Positions 34,525 through 46,797 of a DNA stretch of 53,437 nt are shown here, in pieces. The first letter of the stretch is position 1, and every line of letters begins with the position of its first letter. The translations under genes and the position numbers were made by a program. The DNA is taken from contig JAHBMJ010000009.1 of assembly GCA_018398765.1 (NCBI GenBank), positions 6,363 through 59,799 of the forward strand, in the 5' to 3' direction. The DNA comes from Chromera velia. Its lineage: Eukaryota > Sar > Chromeraceae. Below the pieces are notes generated by a model. The model saw only the letters and a program-made list of their open reading frames with translations. It did not search any database and was not told where the DNA came from.

Positions 34525-37500
34525 GGAGAAAGGGAGAAAGGGAAAAAGGGAAAAAGGGAAAAAGAAAGAAAGAAAGAAAGAAAGAAAGACGACCGACAGA
34601 CAGACAGACAGACAGGCAGACAGACAGAACGAACAGACAGGCAGACAGACAGAACGAACAGAGAGAACGAACAGACAGAACAGACAGACAGACAGAACAG
34701 ACACACAGTACGACACAGAAACAAGTAAAGACCTCCTGATTCAAGGAAGGGAGCGCACTGAATTTCGTTTGTATAGCAGAATTACTGTCTTTTTTATTTT
34801 TGAGGTAATTGATCGTACTGGCATTTGCTCGTTTCTTTTTCATTCTTTGAAAAGTTTCCGCAAGGAATTTTTCAATCTGTCAGCACACTTGTCTGCCTCT
34901 CCGTCTATGTATGAAAACATTGCGTCCTGCGTGGTGATTATCATTCAGTCATTCCTTCTCAGAAGATGTTGGCTGTGACACCCCCCTCTTTCTGCCTGTA
35001 CGCGGAGTGCATCGTCTCCGTGCTTCCCCCGATTTTCTTCTGAGCAGACGCCAGCCTGAGTGGAATCGGTGCTTCCGCCTCCTGTTCTCTGTCGCTGTCT
35101 ATGTCAAGGGGCCGAATCCCACCCAGCCCGCCCCGTGTGCGGAAAGGAGGCAAGGGAGGGAATGGGCCTGTGGAAGGGGAGAGTCTCTCTCTACTGTCGA
35201 CGTCCTTCTTGTCGGACGGTCTGGGCCTGGGTTTAGGCAGCAGGCATACACAGTCAGGGTCCCGAGAGAGTCGGGGAGGGGGGGCGGGGGCCTCTCCGTC
35301 CAGACCCTCATGGAAGGGTAAGTGAGGGGGGGTGCAGTTGTCATTGTATGTGCATGGATGGAAAGCATGCAACATCAGCCATGAGAGCCTGATTGGTGCT
35401 CGGCTTTGGAGGTGTTTGGAAAGATTGCGTGCGTCTTTCTTTTGTTCGTGCACGTTCTGCATTCTAGGTTTGTATGGCCTGAAGGGTCCTCGACTTGAAG
35501 TTTTTTTCTCTTTTGCGGGTCATCCGCGGATGAATGTTTTTTCTCCTCGTTGCCATCACCTCCGAAGTACTGTCCATTTGTCTGCTTTTCTCCTTTTCTC
35601 CTTACACCATTTTTCTTTGCTGCAATGCACCTCTTTTTCCTTAGCTACATCGTCGCACTATGGTCCGTCTTTGCAGGTGTGACCAATGCGCTGCGTGCGA
35701 CCTCCTCCCCGGAGCGGGGGGGTGTTGGGGTCGGTCGAAGTGTATGTGTGTGTTCATTGACAGCACCGATGGGGTCGGGGTGTCCTGAAGGGAAAGCTCT
35801 ACAAAAATGGAACCCGCAAGACACCGCAAATGCAAAATATGATCGTCTGCCCTGCCCTGACAGACAGTTGGGGCTCCAGGCAAGCATTTGGCGTTCTCGG
35901 TTTGCCTTTTGTCTTTTGTTTCTCAGCTCTGTACATACATGGTCTCTCTCTGTCTGCCTCTCCTGTTGGCTGTGTGCGAAGAGAAAAGGAGAGGAGAACA
36001 AAGCAAAAACAAGTGACGCCGACCCTCTGATGAGAAGAAAATGCCGTCTGTCCGACTCTCCGTCTATCTCTCTGTCGTTTTGATGAATTGCTAATCAAAA
36101 GAAGAAAACAAGAAGAAAGGATCCCATGTATCCTCTCGGTCTGAGGGTTTGTCTGTCTGAGAGTATCCGTCTCTCTGCCTGTACGTCCGCCTGTCTGTTT
36201 GTCCTCCTCTCTCGCTGCAGAGGTCCCAGAGGTTGTCGAGTGCTTTCATACATTTATTATTTTTTTTTTTTGTATGAAAGTAAACGCATTGTCCTCCTCT
36301 GTCGCTGCAGAGGTCTCAGAGATCGTTGAGAGGTCAGCAGCCGCGCGTCGTCTTCTCTCCCCCCCGGAGGTCTCAGGGGAGACGGAGCCAGGAGGGAGAG
36401 GGAGAAGGAGGACTGCCGCCCCCCTTACCCCCTCCCTTCGTGGCAGCTCTGTCAGGCCACACACGCTTACTCACAGACCCTTCCATGCTACAGGCACCTG
36501 AAAGATGGAAGGGGAGAGCAGAAAGAGAGGCTTTCCATTCTTCTTCTCTGACTTCAGTCTTTTCAGCCTACCGGTCTCATCCCGATCCTTTCTCTGCTGT
36601 GCACCAACACCAACACCAGCAGCAACACCAGGAGGGCCCCTTCCCCCCTCGTTCTTCCAATGAAGTGTCTAGAGGTGGATCTCTCGAGAAGAAGACCCAC
36701 ACCCGCTCTCCTTCCCCCTCTTTCCCTCACACCCGAAACGCCCTGGAGGCATCCACAGAAGCTCTGAATGCAGACAACGGTCCTATGCCGAGTCTCCATC
36801 TAGACTTTCAACGTCTCTCAATTCAGTCAGTGAAGAGGGAGAAGGGAGAAGGGGGAAGGCACCAGATGCGCACGTGGCTTGGCAAGAGCAGAGAAGGGAA
36901 ACAGGACGCTGGAGCAAGCGTTTATTCTCATTCCTCTCTTCGCTTTTCCGGGCCCCAATCCGGAGAGGTGCCAAACAAGGGGCAAGAGACCCAATGGAGG
37001 ATGGAAAGGGAAAGGGAAAGAGCGGGGCATCTCACGGTGCCTCCACCGTGTCAGCCAATCGGGGGGGTTCTTGCAGGATCCACACCCTCCTTGGTTGAGG
37101 ACAGACAGACAGGCTTCCATGTCTCTCCTCAAGACAGTGGAAGGACGCAGGGTGGAGAGGAAAGATTTGATGTTCCTGCCTCTTCTTCTCAGTCTGCTAC
37201 ACACAGTGCACAACAACCTCTCCCCCTCTCTGTACAGAAATCTTCCGAGAGTCAGCTAGGGGCAGCAGGAGCAGGCCCCCCGGAGTCCTCTCCTGTCTCC
37301 CGACTCCGGTCAGCAGCCAGTCGCCCCCACGCTGGGTTGTCGTCTTCCTCTCATTTGAGCACCCAGCCCCACGCCCCACACCCCAAACAACTCCCACACA
37401 AACCCGCATCTTCCCCTTCCTCTGGGCCTCTGGAGCATTCAAGGGACGTGGCAAGCGGGGTTGCGTCAAAGCACACGAACACACATAGTCCGACTTCAGG

Positions 37501-39340
37501 AAAGATAGAGAAGAGCCGAGCCGACGCTAGGCGTACTAGCATCGTGATAGGACCCCACACACGCCACCCCGTCCCCCTCCCATCCCACCCAACGGGACCC
37601 CGCCTCCCCTCAGGGCCCGCCTCCCCCCCGAGACTCGCAGGCCCGTCGGCTGTCCCCCCTGCCCCCACACTCAACGCATCGATGCCTGAGGGAGAAAGAG
37701 ACACGCATCCTTCGATCAGTGCCTCAGAACAGGGACATGCCCAGAGAGACGGAGAAAGAAAGGCACTCACCTCTTCCCATCTGCACAGAAGCACTGTCCC
37801 TCTTCCACCACACCCTCACACAGTTTCGCATCAGAGCTCTGTCGTAGGGTCCCAGAAGTCTCCGACAAAGGCCGTGGAGGCTTCTGTCGTTGCCTCCTCT
37901 TCTGCCCTCCCGTCTCGACAAAAGGGGCCTGTCAGTGAGTCAGGCAATCCCCCTCCACAAAAGAGCCGGCCAGGCTCTAGAGAGAGAACCCAATCTGTCA
38001 GGGGAGGGGGAAGAAAGGCCCCCCTGACGGTCACGCAGCCTCGACCCTCTGTGACTCAGCAGAGACTAGGTCGGGGAGCGCGTGCTCCTCTGTCAGGGAA
38101 AGCAGAGAGACCCCCTGCGGCCTCTACCATACAGGCAGGCCGGAGGACGGACACACGTGCACCAACAGCAGAGCCGTCTAGAGTGCACGGGCAAGGGGGA
38201 CAGAGTCAGTCGGTCCGAGAGACGGCGTCTCACCAGAAGGGGGAGGGAGGCAGCACTGCTTCTCAAAAGTTGGAGGGCTCTCAGACAGGGCGGAGGGGGG
38301 ACCCTGCACACGTCGTCCTGAGCAGGCAGCAAGCGGGGGCCTCCCACGGTCCCTCCACACGCCCTGCTGAGAGGGCAGCAGAAGTTATTAATCGCCGTGT
38401 CGTGCATGGGAGCCTTGAAGGGGCCGAGGGGAGTCCAGCCAATGCGCACGCGCCTGCAGAGACCGTGGATGAGCTTGAACGGCTGCGCGAGAGGAATCGG
38501 GTGCTGTTTGAAATTCTCCAAGGCCTTCTGGGTGAGGGAAACCTGCCCAACAGATGGATGAGTGCCTTGAAAGGCCGCCGGTGTGTCGCCTGCACCAAAC
38601 GAGACGGAAATCGTAGCCGAACAGACTGTTCTACCAGACGTTCAAGATCAATGGCCCCGGAAAGAAACGCAGTAAGCCGAACGTCCGACTGCGAAGAATC
38701 ACAGACAAAAGGGGACCCTAGAAGGGTCATGGCCCACAGTAGTCAAGAAGTGAGTGTCCAGGCAGCAGATCAGAGCCTGACCGAGCCAAACTCTCGTGGT
38801 CCTGCTGGAGTAGCACGAAACGCCTCTCGTCGATCGACCTCCATGCCGTCACTTCGTAACCAAAGAGCACCCAGGCTCTCGTCTCGTCTCCTTCCCTCAA
38901 GTTCCACCCCCCGCACGGAAATCGCGAAAGACACAAGCGCGGTTGACAGCGCGACTAGACCCTCAAAGTCGGGTCTCCACTCCGGTCTACAGAGGGGGGG
39001 CAACGGTCAGGGGGGGGCTCCACAGCAGCAGGGGACCTTGCAGCGGGGACCCACTCCCGTGCCGTCACGAAGGTGTGACCCTCCGGCACAGTCCCACCCA
39101 CTGGTCCCACGTCGCCTTCCGAGATCACCCGTCAGGTGGGAAGCCAGAAAAGCCCAACGGCAGATGCGTATGCAAGAGCCAAATACAACGAGAACCATTG
39201 CAGCAGCAGACGCTAGAGCAGACGTGAAACAGAGCGGGATAACGCTATCGCGTTCCCGTCCTGTGCCGTTTTCCTTGCAGGAAGGAAGTTTATTTCGATG
39301 CCCCGTTTGTGACCGTGCAGACAATTTAGAATTAGTGTAA
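34153..39340 (+). CDS. Long Ser/Pro-rich protein with N-terminal coiled coil and Cys-pair C-terminus
   Basis: Exon 1, 34153-34225, encodes a short coiled coil (SRLALLREELKSLKEEMSV) and ends in phase 1. Exon 2, 35048-35317, and a candidate exon 3, 35677-35739, keep phase 1. The next acceptor occurs twice, at 36220 and 36310. The final exon is open to 39340 (TAA), about 950-1,000 codons. It is dominated by Ser, Pro, Arg, Gln and His and is probably disordered. Near 38470 there is a leucine-rich helix (VDELERLRERNRVLFEILQG), then CVACTKRD; the last residues are FRCPVCDRADNLELV, a possible half zinc-binding knuckle. Which frame joins exon 3 to the long exon is unresolved: either phase 0 at 36311, or phase 1 followed by a very short intron 36451-36493. 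No enzyme domain is seen. A scaffold or cytoskeletal role would be speculation. Confidence 0.55.
34438..34720. repeat. GAAA then CAGA microsatellites in intron 1
   Basis: GAAA units cover about 34440-34590 and CAGA/GAACAGA units 34590-34700. Long open frames on both strands here are repeat translations. Confidence 0.9.
36201..36330. repeat. Duplicated 3' splice site, 90 bp apart
   Basis: Positions 36201-36240 and 36291-36330 match at about 35 of 40 bases. Both contain GTCCTCCTCT, CTCGCTGCAG or GTCGCTGCAG, then AGGTC and the exon start. A 9-bp inverted repeat (CTTTCATAC and GTATGAAAG) lies between them. Confidence 0.8.
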
Positions 39341-40221
39341 ATGACTTAGAAGCATGATCTAGGCGTCGAAAAAAAAAAATTCAACGATCGGAGGAGATTT
39401 TTTTTTTTTGCTTTCTAAACCGAGTTCCAAGGTAAACCAAAAGTAACACTTAATAATAGTTGTTGAACTGTACAATATATAGGATAAGATAGGATAGGAT
39501 AATAAGTATTAAGCAAAGATATATACGTCTAGGCCTCGGGAGCTTCAAGTTAGCGCTCCAACTAAGGTGATACATACTCTAAGTAACGTAGCTAGTAACT
39601 AATTAACTAACTAACATGCATAAACCCTATACTTATGCATCCCTGATATGAGGTGCAACACTAGGTGCAACAGTCTAGCAATATGACATATTGAACATGC
39701 AGTTCTTCAAGTTTTTTATAGTTATTTCATTGTTGAAACAGCCTTCTAGTCACCAGCCTCCTAGGTTACTTTAATTAGGAGTTAATTGTAGAATAATTCT
39801 ACATTAGTAATTTATGTATCATGATGATCCAATCATTATTGATAATAATCTTCTAATATTAATTCTTTTAGACATCATTAGATGATAACTTAACTTGAAT
39901 TTTTTGATAACTAATTAAGACTAAAACTATAAGACAGGAGATATATATAAGCATCATAAAAACTTTTAATCGAATAAAACTCAGATTACTCTACATGCAT
40001 AAATTAGAATAAACTTCCAAAAGTTGAAGCAATCAGTCTTTAAACGCCTAATTCAAAGAAAAAAAAATGGGTCTGAGTCACTTACGTAAACTAGAATCAA
40101 GGATACCAGATTTCTATTTCTATAAACTTTTTGAAGTAAGTGGTACTCTTGAAACAGTAAGTACGCACTCACAGGTTCAAACAGATTGACACATATTGGC
40201 ACACGCATTTGCGTAGAGACC
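39341..40221. other. AT-rich intergenic spacer
   Basis: No open frame or RNA gene is supported. It contains short A and T runs, a GGATA repeat near 39485 and CTAACTAA motifs. Confidence 0.55.
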
Positions 40222-40736
40222 TCAGACTGATAGGCATGTATAGCCACATCTTGTGTGACTGTATTGAGTTGTCAGAGGGATGGCAGGCAGCAGTCTTCTG
40301 GGTGGTACATTGCTTTGTCGCTTGATCGATCCTCGCTTCTTCCATCTCTTTGCCGACTGGTCCCGTCGTCCCCTCTTCCGCCTCTTCGACGCGTCTCCGG
40401 CCAGGCTTGGTTTATGGGTCTCATACAGGAATGAATGCCGATGTAGTTCAACAAGGAGAGGACGGAACCGAGGAGATGCAGCCAGACACACACAGAGGGG
40501 CGGGGGGGCGGAAATGTGTCATTCAACGTTTGGAATGTGTCATTCAACGTTTTCTAAAAAAGAGACGTTCATTTGCATGCAGAATACCACCTGCATTCAT
40601 GCAGTGTCCTCCCATTCATCCTCTCTGGCTGTCGTCCTTTGGCGTGCAGATACGGAGAGGGACCAATTCAAATCAGTGTTTTTAAGGCTGAGACCTGTCC
40701 TGTCAGTGACACTCAAAAATGAAATGATATTGGCCC

Positions 40737-40756
40737 NNNNNNNNNNNNNNNNNNNN
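40737..40756. other. Assembly gap of 20 N
   Basis: Twenty undetermined bases interrupt the sequence. The true distance across the gap is unknown. Confidence 0.99.
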
Positions 40757-41220
40757 GTTGGATTCTCAGTTTTAGCCGTGAAAATCTCTTAGCATCCAAG
40801 GCGTTAAACCAGCCAGAGAAGAGCTCCCCCCCCCCTTCATCCTTGCTTATCCGTGCTTACCATTTGAGAGAGCAAGTACGCAGTTCCTTCGCGTAGAGCA
40901 CATTGTCGGCCGGCTTGCGATCTCCCCTGCGGCTCCAGTTCGCTGTTCCCACCCTTCATTCTCAATCTCTCTCTGCATCAACAATTCTTTGTGCTGCCTG
41001 CCACCCATGACTTTTGTCATCATCGGTCTCTGTCTTTGCGTTTGTGCCAGCTAGCTGCCATCTAGCTGCTTGAATGAAGTGTACACACAACCTTGAGCCA
41101 GAACCTTGTCTTCTGCCTGCCCCCTCTCTCCTCGGAAGCGGCCGCGGCCACCGCATCTTCTGGGGTCTCGCAGAGTTGTGGTGGCTCGATGCCAGTGAGG
41201 AAGTTCCGTACATGCAATCA

Positions 41221-41221
41221 G

Positions 41222-41251
<30 letters not shown>
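41221..41251. repeat. CA microsatellite
   Basis: About 15 CA units are followed by a G run. No other function is visible. Confidence 0.85.
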
Positions 41252-41252
<1 letters not shown>

Positions 41253-41816
41253 GGGGGGGAGGGAAATGCGTCAATCAACATATTCCAAAAAATCGAGCCA
41301 TCGCCCACTGATGCATGACACTACAGTCACGTTAATTTTCGTCTCATGCCCTCTGTGGCTGTCGTCCTTCGTTGCTTGCAGGGGCTCTTGGCAGTAATCG
41401 AATGGGGAGCGAGGAGGGCGCAGCCATGATTTGCTACCGTCATACTGAGCCAGCCGTAAAGGGACATTCTAGGGGACATTTCGATTTGTGCAACCTCCAT
41501 GACCCTAATCCATGACCAATACGGCTTTTCCTTCTGTCGCAGTCAGACGTCATTAACATGTGCACTTGCATGCTTTTCGAACAGAGAGCAACAGACAAAA
41601 GAGAAACTTTGGCCTCGAGCAACGGAGTCCGACACTGTAGGGCAACATTCTCTCTCAATCATGCACATTTCGTTCCTCCCCCCCATTCATTCTTCCTCTC
41701 TCTCGTTAAGTTACTAATTTTGCACATTTCGGTCCGGCTCTCACTGGAGTTTCAAGCTAGAAAAAGAGAAATCAAAGCACCAGAACAATTGTCGATCGTT
41801 GGAAGGGCAGCAACAA

Positions 41817-41851
<35 letters not shown>

Positions 41852-42523
41852 TCGACTGTCATTCATGGAGAGAAACGAGATGGGACAGAAGATGGAAAGA
41901 AGCGTTGACTCGTCATGCCATGCACAGCAACCTCGTGTTTGTTAGGCCGACAGGTGCATGGGTAGTCTGATTAAGTACAAAGACCCCAACAATAGCGACA
42001 TGAAAAACAGATGAACGAAAGCCGGGTCGGCAGGTTGGTTGAGAGACATCCTGGGACCTTGCCTGTATTTTTGTTGGCGTTCTTTCTTCATTCCTCCATT
42101 TCTTCATTCGTTCACCGTTTGCTTCTCACTCCCCCCCTCTGACGTACTCTCTTTCATAGGCTGCTCGAGCAAAAACTCAACTTCATCCGGTGAGAAAGAT
42201 GAAAAAGAAGATGGCCAACAAAGATAGATCGAGAGTTTGACCCTCACATGCATGCAGAATTAGCGAAGTAGTGAGTCGCGTCACTGAACCGCAAGACTTT
42301 GACTGTGAGACAACGAAATGAACCCACTGTATACAAACGAATCCATGTCCTCTGCCTATATCTCTTTCGCCGATAGTCTCTTGAAATGAACGCTTTTTAC
42401 AGCTATATATAAGTAGTATCTAGCTGACGTCTTGACCTGCGTGCAAATCACGCAAAGGCTCCAAACCAGCCACAGCTTTTCAGGCATGAGAGGAAAACAC
42501 CAGACCTGCCCTCCCCTGCTTAC

Positions 42524-42956
42524 CATTGAGTTGAGGTTGACGTTCTTGACATTTGGAGTCAAAGCATGCCAGGGGCGTCAGGGAGTGGGAGCTGGAGTGG
42601 TAGGGGTGGTTGAGGTCAACTTGAAAGCGGGGGCGACGTGGGAAGGTGGTGTGGGCAATGCAGTCGAAGCCGTTGAGGGACTTTGGCGCACTGTGCATGT
42701 CGAAGTCGTAATCGACGGCGTGTGAGCGACGTGTGTCATCAGTGACTGTCTGCACTCCTGAAGATGGGAGAGGGAGAAGAAGAACGTTTGAAGGACGCAG
42801 TACGAGACCATGCATAAGTTTCATCCTTGTAGTGAGTCGGCATACATGAAGGACACGCGACCCAGACCTTCAAGACGATGAAGAAAAAGCAACTCGGAGA
42901 AACAAAGAAAGGATATTGGTAGAGTGAAGGCCTTCAGAGCTTCACACAGACACACA

Positions 42957-42996
<40 letters not shown>

Positions 42997-43045
42997 GTCA
43001 TATATACGTGCGTTTCTCTTCCTTCCATTTGAGTCTCTTCACACA

Positions 43046-43094
<49 letters not shown>

Positions 43095-46000
43095 CATTGA
43101 CAACCGACGCTTGCACCCATTTATTCAAAATTGAAGACAGCCAGGCAGTCATGGCGACAGGCAGACAGACAGGCATCCAGACAGCCGGAAAGGCAGAAAG
43201 AGAAACGGAGAAACAGAGAGACAGCAAGTCACTCGTGACATTCTCATGCTCATGCGCGCACCTGTACGGGGGAGTGACGATGACCTTTCGTGGAATTCCA
43301 GGAAGGTCAGCATATCTTCCTTTTCTTGCCTCTGCAGACGACAGAAGGAAGCGGTAGAGACTCGATCGATCAGTGGACATGCATGTATGTCTATGTAGAA
43401 GCTAAGTCAAGGAGAACAGAGGAATTAAGGGGTGGTTCATGAAACTCTACCGGAAGAATGATCGATATCATGGGCTTTTCGTTTTCCCTGCTTATTCACT
43501 TTACTCACGCTCGACAGACAATGAGAAAAGAAGAGAACTAAAGGCAATGGGTCGAAGGTCTGGAAGACAGCCAATGACTGCGGACACCAGGCCGTGTAAT
43601 TCAGGACCCATGCAGGCACACACAAAAGTAAGTTGGTGCGTGCAGAGAAGAGCAAGCCAGCCAAACGTCGTGATTGCGGAGGGATCACGGTGAGATGCAA
43701 TGAATGCTCAATCTCCCCTCCCTCAGCCGCCTCTCATGGGAAAGAATCCTCATCTTCTCTCTTCTGCTCGTGTTCCTTCCATTCTATCCATATTCCATGC
43801 TTACTTTCTTCGTCTTTTCCCTCCATTCTGTCTTCCATGATTCTATGCTTCTGCATGGCGACCACTGCTTCTTTGCGACCTCCCTAGATTTTTTTATCCA
43901 CAGTTCCTTGTCTTTTTGTTTTTCTTTCATTTTCCTCTTCTCCGTCACAAAATGAATAATCCTTCTCTGTCTAATCACTTGCCGATGCATTCATTTCTTC
44001 GATTTTTTCCCCCTCCCATCCTTTCTGCTTCATGCACTGTTCGCAGGCTTCCTCTCTTTCCGTTTTCATTTTAAATTGACCCTTGTGTTTCTCTTCACAT
44101 ATGCTCTTCCATTCGGATCACGCCATTTCCAAGGCGTACTTCATTTTCAGTGAAAGGAAAAAGCATGCGAAGAATGGAAATCGTTCTCTCCTCTACCCGG
44201 CCCATCCTTCTCAACAACGCGGAAACGGTCGGTGGAACCGCAATCAGCAGTCAAACTCAAAAGACAGGCGTTGCAGTCCTCTCAAAAGACAAAAGCAAAC
44301 GGGAAAGAATGCGAGAAGCGAATCAACAATCAGCTGGGCAGAACGAACCTCCGAGGAGGAAGGATGAGCACCTTCGAGAACACGTTGTCAGATATCAAGG
44401 AAGATGCAGGGAGAAGTTCTTGATTCTTGCACCGAGACGATGCCGAGGCCGGTAGCGGTGGTGGTGGTGGCTGTATGGAATGGCCAGGTCACGTTTGAGA
44501 GGGCACGCGGACTCGGAGAAGGCGGGGTTGCAGTTTGAGAGCGCGGGCGGACTTGGGGAAGGCGGGGTTGCAGTTTGACAGGGCGGGCGGACTCGGGGAA
44601 GGCGTGGTTGCAGTTTGACAGCGCGGGCGGACTCGGGGAAGGCGGGGTTGCAGTTTGAGAGCGCGGGCGGACTCGGCGAAGGCTGGGTTGCAGTTTGACA
44701 GCGCGGGCGGACTCGGGGAAGGCGTGGTTGCAGTTTGAGGGGGGCTGGCGGACTTGGGGAAGGCGTGATTGTAGTCTGAGAGGGCTGGCGGACTCGGGGA
44801 AGGCGTGGTTGCAGTTTGAGGGGGGTGGTGGACTTGGGGAAGGTGTGGTTGTAGTCTTAGAGGGCTGGCGGACTCGGGGAAGGCGTGGTTGCAGTTTGAG
44901 GGGGGCTGGCGGACTCGGAGAAGGCGTGGTTTCAGTAAAGGCTGGCGAGGGGCTTTGCGATGCCACATTGCTCTCCATCGCTTTGTTTCCGGTCGGTGCC
45001 CCGGACGGAGCCTCAAGTTTGTGTATGTACATGCAGACACCTGCAGGGAGGAAAAGGAGAGGAGAAGTGGTTGAATGACGGAGTTCGAAGATATCAGCTC
45101 CGTTTGACGGTTAAGATGCACAAGGAGGGGCGGGCTGTAGAAAGAGGTGGTTGAAAAGTGCGGGATTCGTACGGCAGAATACAGCGTGCCCCCTGAAGGC
45201 GATAGAAGAGCTGTCATGAGCAAGGTAAACGCCGCGAACTGGAGTACTGCTTACAGTAAAGGCCGGAGTGTTGTGTGTTACTGAATATCACAGCACTGAC
45301 CTTGACCGATACAGCAGCTTGTGGCGTGCAGAGGGATCCCTTCCTCGTTCCTCACATCCTCCGACCTGCGAGGAGCATCAATTCATCGTTGTGGATGCAT
45401 GCTTTTCCCTTAAGTCTTTGCGACATTAGCATCTGGCGGGTTCTCTCAAAGGGCGTTCGACTCGTGGTCTGCCTTACCGTGACTTTAGAAGAGACACGTG
45501 CAGTCGACTCCGTCGCAAAGAGACATGAGCTACCAGATCTCTGTGTCACCCGGGCACACACTGAAATTGCCGAACGGTCCGGCATTCAGAGGAGTCATTG
45601 AGAAGAGCCTTCAGTCAGCACGCGGGCGCCAGCTTCCCCCAGAGTGGAGAGGTGAAGAGGTGGAGAGGGGGAGGGGGTCCGGGTAAGAGGGAATGTCCGT
45701 CTATGTGTTTCCCGTCTTCACAGTTCAGGGTCTTGCCAGGAGGAAGGCAGTTGAATCAATCGCTGACAATCAGTGCTTTGCATGGGCTCGGGTCCAGCGT
45801 GAAAGCGACTCGAGAGATGTTCAGTCATGCGCACTTGTACGAGTTTGAAACTGCAATACATGCAGGTTCGGCCGGCCGACGCGTATACGCGATTGATGCA
45901 TGGGACATACAGGCGTGCATGCACGCAAGAAAATTGAGGTTGACTCAGATGGCAGTCTTCAACGCGAAGAGGCCCCAGTAAAAAGGTGTGAATCTGCGCA

Positions 46001-46725
46001 TCCGCAGAATCGGCGCAGATCACGGTGTGGAACCAAAAACATATGCTTGTGAAGCACCTCCGCGTGCCATCCACGGAACGCACATGCATGCACTTTCAGT
46101 CACACAAATGGAGAGTGTGTCTCTTGAAAAAACTCGTTAATTAATTAATTAAATTAAATTAAATTAAATCCAAAAATTGGATCGGATATATATATATATA
46201 TATATACAGAGGCTGATGATCAGATACAGAGGCTGAAATTACCTGTAAGGACGACCATCTTGTGCGAAGTGACGCCGAAGTAGGACACGGCAAATTCGCT
46301 CCTTGCATCTGTATCGTGTTGCAAAGCAAAGCTCTCAACAGCTCTCAGCCCTCTCTGCGAGACGCTGTCCCTTCTGTCAGCCAGTGTTGCAGGCAACATC
46401 AACTCCAATAAACACAGCGAATGTGCGAGACCGACTGCGGTCGAAAGGTGATGAAATTCGGGCAGGTGGGCCCCTCCTTTTTTTGTTCTTGTGCGAGCGT
46501 GAATCACAACAGAATTACGAGTTTCGAAACAGAATCAGTTTTCCCAAAAAACTCCAGTTTTCTTCTCGGAACTCGAGTTTTCCACTGAAACACAAAGTGA
46601 AAACCCTGATCGTTCTCCGAAAACTCAAAATCAACTCTGAGGCCCCGCGCAAGCAAGTATGGACCGATAGAAGAAGTCTGACCTTGCAAACCACTGGTTG
46701 AGAAACGCAAACTCAGAGCTGCCAT
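42524..46725 (-). CDS. Unrecognised multi-exon gene, partly resolved
   Basis: The start ATG at 46725 opens exon 46725-46683 (MAALSLRFSTSGLQ, phase 1). It joins 46434-46243 (GLAHSLCLLELMLPATLADR, then ARSEFAVSYFGVTSHKMVV, phase 1) and 45560-45478 (CARVTQRSGSSCLFATES, phase 0). Downstream, exon 43331-43262 (QEKEDMLTFLEFHERSSSL, phase 0 in and 1 out) joins 42757-42524 (VQTVTDDTRRSHAVDYDFDM, then QVDLNHPYHSSSHSL, phase 1). The two blocks are on the same strand and may be one gene, linked through an exon starting at 45040 that includes the 40-bp minisatellite. That link is inference, and further exons below 42524 are likely. Donors read GTCAGA, GTAATT, GTAAGG, GTGCGC and GTAAGC. No domain was recognised. 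The hydrophobic stretch LCLLELMLPATLA near the N-terminus might be a membrane or transit segment. Confidence 0.45.
42946..43096. repeat. CA and GA microsatellites
   Basis: CA runs at 42946-42992 and 43041-43061 are followed by a GA run at 43062-43092, in a presumed intron. Confidence 0.85.
44495..44940. repeat. 40-bp minisatellite, about 11 copies
   Basis: The unit contains GGACTCGGGGAAGGCGTGG and TTGCAGTTTGA followed by GAGGG, CAGCG or GGGGG variants. The period is 40 bp (clear at 44591, 44631). On the minus strand more than one frame stays open through the array, giving Pro/Ser/Ala/Gln-rich peptides such as TPSPSPPALSNCN. Confidence 0.9.
46140..46206. repeat. TTAAT and TA simple repeats
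   Basis: TTAAT/TAAAT units (46140-46168) are followed by a TA run (46186-46206). They lie in an intron of the minus-strand gene. Confidence 0.85.
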
Positions 46726-46797
46726 TGCTCAGGGAAAGGGATCCCGCTTGAGACAGTCATTGCGAGCCCAACCTCTGCTGGGTCTGTCTGAAGACTG

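Larger units (their letters stand above)
40222..42523. other. Region with exon-like pieces, structure unresolved
   Basis: On the minus strand, a basic segment (KRRKRGRRDQSAKRWKKRG) ends at a stop at 40222, and near 41085-41190 a frame reads PPQLCETPEDAVAAAASEER, ending at a possible donor; both could be 3' exons of the minus-strand gene above. On the plus strand, 42160-42189 looks like a 30-base exon (LLEQKLNFIR) between a CATAG acceptor and a GTGAGA donor. These conflict in strand and I could not join them. Confidence 0.25.

Noticed and set aside
34244-34843. Overlapping frames of 150-200 codons on both strands
   Set aside because: They are translations of GAAA and CAGA repeats inside an intron.
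36451-36493. A 43-base intron joining the phase-1 frame to the long exon
   Set aside because: The length is very short for a spliceosomal intron and the donor is weak. It is kept only as one of two possible frame links.
45498-45686. Plus-strand frame with a GTAAGA donor
   Set aside because: The minus strand over the same bases gives an exon (45560-45478) that joins in phase to 46434-46243; the plus frame does not continue in phase downstream.
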